Origin: Planoprotostelium fungivorum
Taxonomy: Eukaryota; Evosea; Variosea; Cavosteliida; Cavosteliaceae
DNA length: 64,000 bases
NCBI GenBank assembly: GCA_003024175.1
Contig: MDYQ01000070.1
Coordinates: 46,173-110,172, forward strand
Direction: 5' to 3'
Part shown: positions 61,586 to 64,000 of the stretch, piece after piece
How positions within the stretch are numbered: the stretch's first letter is position 1
How the letters are laid out: every line of letters starts with the position of its first letter
The notes under the pieces: generated by a model
Seen by the model: only the letters and a program-made list of their open reading frames with translations
Told to the model about the DNA's origin: nothing
The model's database searches: none
Made by a program: the position numbers and the translations under genes

Positions 61586-62677
61586 ACAACGAATACACGA
61601 CCCATCTTGCAATTATGTCTTCGACCAGTTTTCTAATACGTACCATCTCGAACTCGCATCGATCCTGGACTTGTTCATCAACGATACAGCATGATAACAG
61701 AGATCGGGTGATGTGTTTCGCTGAAAGTGTAGACGAGCGAGAGTTTGTTTCAGTTTCATTTTCTTTTGGCAAGAGCGATGCGCAAGGAGCCCATGTTAGT
61801 TGAGTCTTTGTAGTCAACTCTTTCACTCCCCGAGAGAAGGGCGGCAGAAACCGGGATCGGGGGCTCGTCACACTTGCCTCCGAGATCTCAAGCATCCGGC
61901 TGAGCAGTGGTCGCAATGAGCTTTCGAAGGGAGAGAATTGATAGATTCTACTGATTCGGAGGCAGGACCTGGAGTAGAAAGGCCATCATAAATGATAAGA
62001 TCATTCGAGCGATACAGCGGCAGTGACTGTCCTGGGTTTATTTCTCGGCTCTGATCCCTTGATTTGATGCAAGTTTGATGGTTGATGGTTGAATATGCAT
62101 TAGGTGATCGTCTATGAGGTGAGCGATTCTTTGTGTGTGCAGTCTTGCAAGAAGTACACGTTGGTGATGTCGAGCGCATAAATAAGGGATCTCCTCTCTG
62201 TTGGCCGGTGGTCTGTGGAGGATCTGTGGCTTTTAAAAGATAAAGATTCATTTGTTTTGGATTCTTTCTTCTGCCCAGTCGAGGGTGACGAGACGTGTTG
62301 AATCAGTTGCACGTATTAGTTACTCAGAGCCAGAAGATAGAGGTTGCCTGTTGGAGAGTGAGTAGAGGAAACGCTCTGCGTCGCTGTGTTGATGTGCTGC
62401 TCTGCCGGGATGCGACGCGAATTTGGCGCCAAAAATGACAAGATGCTGTGGTCATATATCGACCCTCCTCAGATCAAATGAGCTCACTTGTCGATCGATC
62501 TTCCCGTATCAAACCGCCACTACCTCTCTCGGTATCTCGTAAGTTATCTCTTAATCGATAATGATATTCACGTAACATAATCCACCAGTTGTGATGATTG
62601 CTCGCTTAACATCCAGCAAATTGAGAGCTACGCCCAAAGACACCTGGTCTTGTGGGACAATTCACATGAAATGATCG
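61586..62677. other. Non-coding or unassigned flank
   Basis: No gene is supported. A minus-strand frame at 61868-62251 (127 codons) contains CTSCKTAHTK and HCDHCSAGC, but the Cys spacing does not complete any finger I know and no splice-linked exons were found. CpG dinucleotides are normal here, in contrast with the next block. Confidence 0.4.
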
Positions 62678-63619
62678 AGACAAATATCTTCAAAACATGA
62701 TCTTCAAGAACAACCATCCTGTGGACATGACAAGCAGTGAGATGGGTGAGTAGCATGTCCAAAGCAGAGGTGACCAATATTGTCTGTTTTTCTTGTTGAC
62801 TGACACCTATTTCACTGTGATGTGATCTCTGGCAGTGATGAGGCAACCTACTGTGGCCTTGTCCTCTCTTCTTCAGCCTCTTTAGAACTTCCTCAGTCTG
62901 CTATTCTCTTCCTCCTCTTTGCTGAGGTGTGTGTTCAATCTGTTCATCTTTCTGATGGTGTCTTCTCTCCTTTGTCTCTGTTCTTTCATCTCATAATAAA
63001 AACTTCTCTTGTTTGATCATTTTCTCTGTTGTAATAGCAGTAAGTGGTGCATGTAGATAAGACTAGCACATATACTCATTTCTTGTGTATAAACATGTAT
63101 TGCTCTCAAAATAAGGCATGGTGTTGTAAGCAGTGCAATTCAATCAGCTATAATATACCATAAGACACATAGATACAATACTGCAACAAAATAAGTTCCA
63201 TCTAAACTGCTAGCAACATATGCAATCAGTCCTCAGAGAGCATTGTGTACAAGATCTGTAGATCTGTCAAGCAGATTACATCCTTTTGACAATCTTCTGG
63301 AGAGAATAAAATCTAAGAATTCTCAGTTGTCCAAGGGGCCATATCAATCATGGCAAGGGTTGGACAGTTCTCTTACTTTCCCCAGTAGAAAGTCACACAG
63401 TTTACATGGGAGGGGGAGGCAACAGTGAAAGGCCAGTGTTGTAGATATAAGTGCAAGTGAGCATATTCACATTAGGCTATTCATCATCAACTTTGCAATT
63501 GTGCATTGAAGCAGCACATCTCAAAGAATTCATTTAGTCTTTTCTATCAGATGTGGTAACATGTATGCTATTTGTAGGGGTTTGGAGGGTTTAGGGTTTA
63601 GGGTTCAACAGTTTTATTA
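62678..63619. other. CpG-free AT-rich block of 942 bp
   Basis: Reading every base between the CpG at 62676-62677 and the one at 63620-63621, I find no CG dinucleotide. The rest of the window is CpG-rich (TCGA, ACGA and CGAC are common in genes and introns). TG and CA are frequent, as expected if methylated CG had decayed. No coding frame of note is present. The block ends with TTTAGGG-type repeats. A relic of a methylated mobile element, a foreign insertion or an assembly join would each fit. Confidence 0.6.
63577..63605 (+). repeat. Interstitial TTTAGGG telomere-like repeats
   Basis: The sequence GGGGTTTGGAGGG followed by TTTAGGG, TTTAGGG and TT gives two perfect and about two degenerate copies of the plant-type telomere unit. 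It sits exactly where the CpG-free block ends; normal CpG use resumes 14 bases later with ACGCGCG. Confidence 0.7.
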
Positions 63620-64000
63620 CGCGCGTAGTGGCCTGGCACTAAGGCCAGTTAAGTGTCCCGGGCTGATAGACCAAAAGGAAAGGCCGGGCAATGCGAAGAG
63701 CCAAATCTCGGTCCAAAAGGAGTGAGAGGGCAGAAGTTGCACGTAAAGTGAAGTGTGTGTGTGTACTGAGGAGGTGGGCACGTGGCAGCACCAAAGTTGG
63801 AGTGGAAGTGAGATGTGATCTGACCTCATGACTCAACTTTGTCCTCTTGTGTGACAAGAATGGATCCTCAGGCGTAGAATTGAGCGTAGAATTCGAATCT
63901 AGGGTCCTTGAATTGATCTGGAGGGGTCCGACTTGATGATGAGAAGATGTGATCTCTCCCTGATGACATCATCACATGTGTTGTCCAAAGAGGGGTTGTC
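63620..64000. other. Unassigned right edge
   Basis: GC-richer sequence with CpG present again. Two overlapping minus-strand frames (63617-63857) show no recognisable domain and no start context. No RNA gene was identified. Confidence 0.3.

Noticed and set aside
61868-62251. Possible Zn2Cys6 gene (CTSCKTAHTK)
   Set aside because: The third Cys and the second half of the cluster are missing and no splice-linked exon restores them.
63617-63857. Two overlapping minus-strand frames at the right edge
   Set aside because: No domain, no start context and no linked exons; the telomere-like boundary region is probably non-coding.

Overview
The window is nuclear DNA of a eukaryote with compact, intron-dense genes. 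Most introns are about 40-70 nt, usually open with GTGAG or GTGAT rather than GTAAGT, and end in AG. Gene content suggests an amoebozoan protist, possibly protosteliid-like: degenerate ankyrin and F-box-type proteins, tyrosine-kinase-like pseudokinases, a lectin receptor, a Zn2Cys6-PAS regulator and an RTA1-like protein sit beside ordinary housekeeping genes. The lineage is inferred from gene style only; there is no rRNA or organellar marker to confirm it. All exon models were built by eye from frame continuity and splice sites, so single junctions may be off by a few bases.

Layout. 1-3.0 kb: the 3' end of a pseudokinase gene, an ankyrin-type gene on the minus strand, and a decayed copy of the kinase tail. 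3.2-7.9 kb: an ATRX/ARIP4-type SNF2 remodeller. 8.3-12.7 kb: a P-type ATPase of the Na,K-ATPase (IIC) group with altered ion-site residues and a large insertion. 12.8-17.7 kb: a UFD2/E4 ubiquitin-elongation core apparently fused to a BIRC6-type E2 domain in place of the U-box. 17.8-22.9 kb: a frame-broken PD-(D/E)XK-like gene, an F-box-like gene, NAC alpha and an orphan acidic protein. 23.0-30.0 kb: a short-chain dehydrogenase and a wax synthase-like acyltransferase (divergent), an armadillo-like MYND protein, a PLAC8 protein and an F-box/ankyrin gene. 30.2-49.8 kb: one giant gene for midasin. 50.1-53.4 kb: a CLU-domain protein. 53.5-56.6 kb (minus): a receptor with a B-lectin domain, a GAIN/GPS autoproteolysis domain, one membrane span and a pseudokinase. 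56.9-61.6 kb: a Zn2Cys6-PAS regulator, a secreted FAD oxidase and an RTA1-like membrane protein. 61.6-64.0 kb: apparently non-coding, including 942 bp without a single CpG that ends next to TTTAGGG repeats.

Most neighbours are functionally unrelated, as expected in a eukaryote. Two divergent pairs share short promoters (dehydrogenase/wax synthase and FAD oxidase/RTA1-like). The strongest candidates for undescribed biology are the E4-E2 fusion and the lectin-GPS-pseudokinase receptor. Next are the altered ATPase and the CpG-free, telomere-repeat-bounded block.
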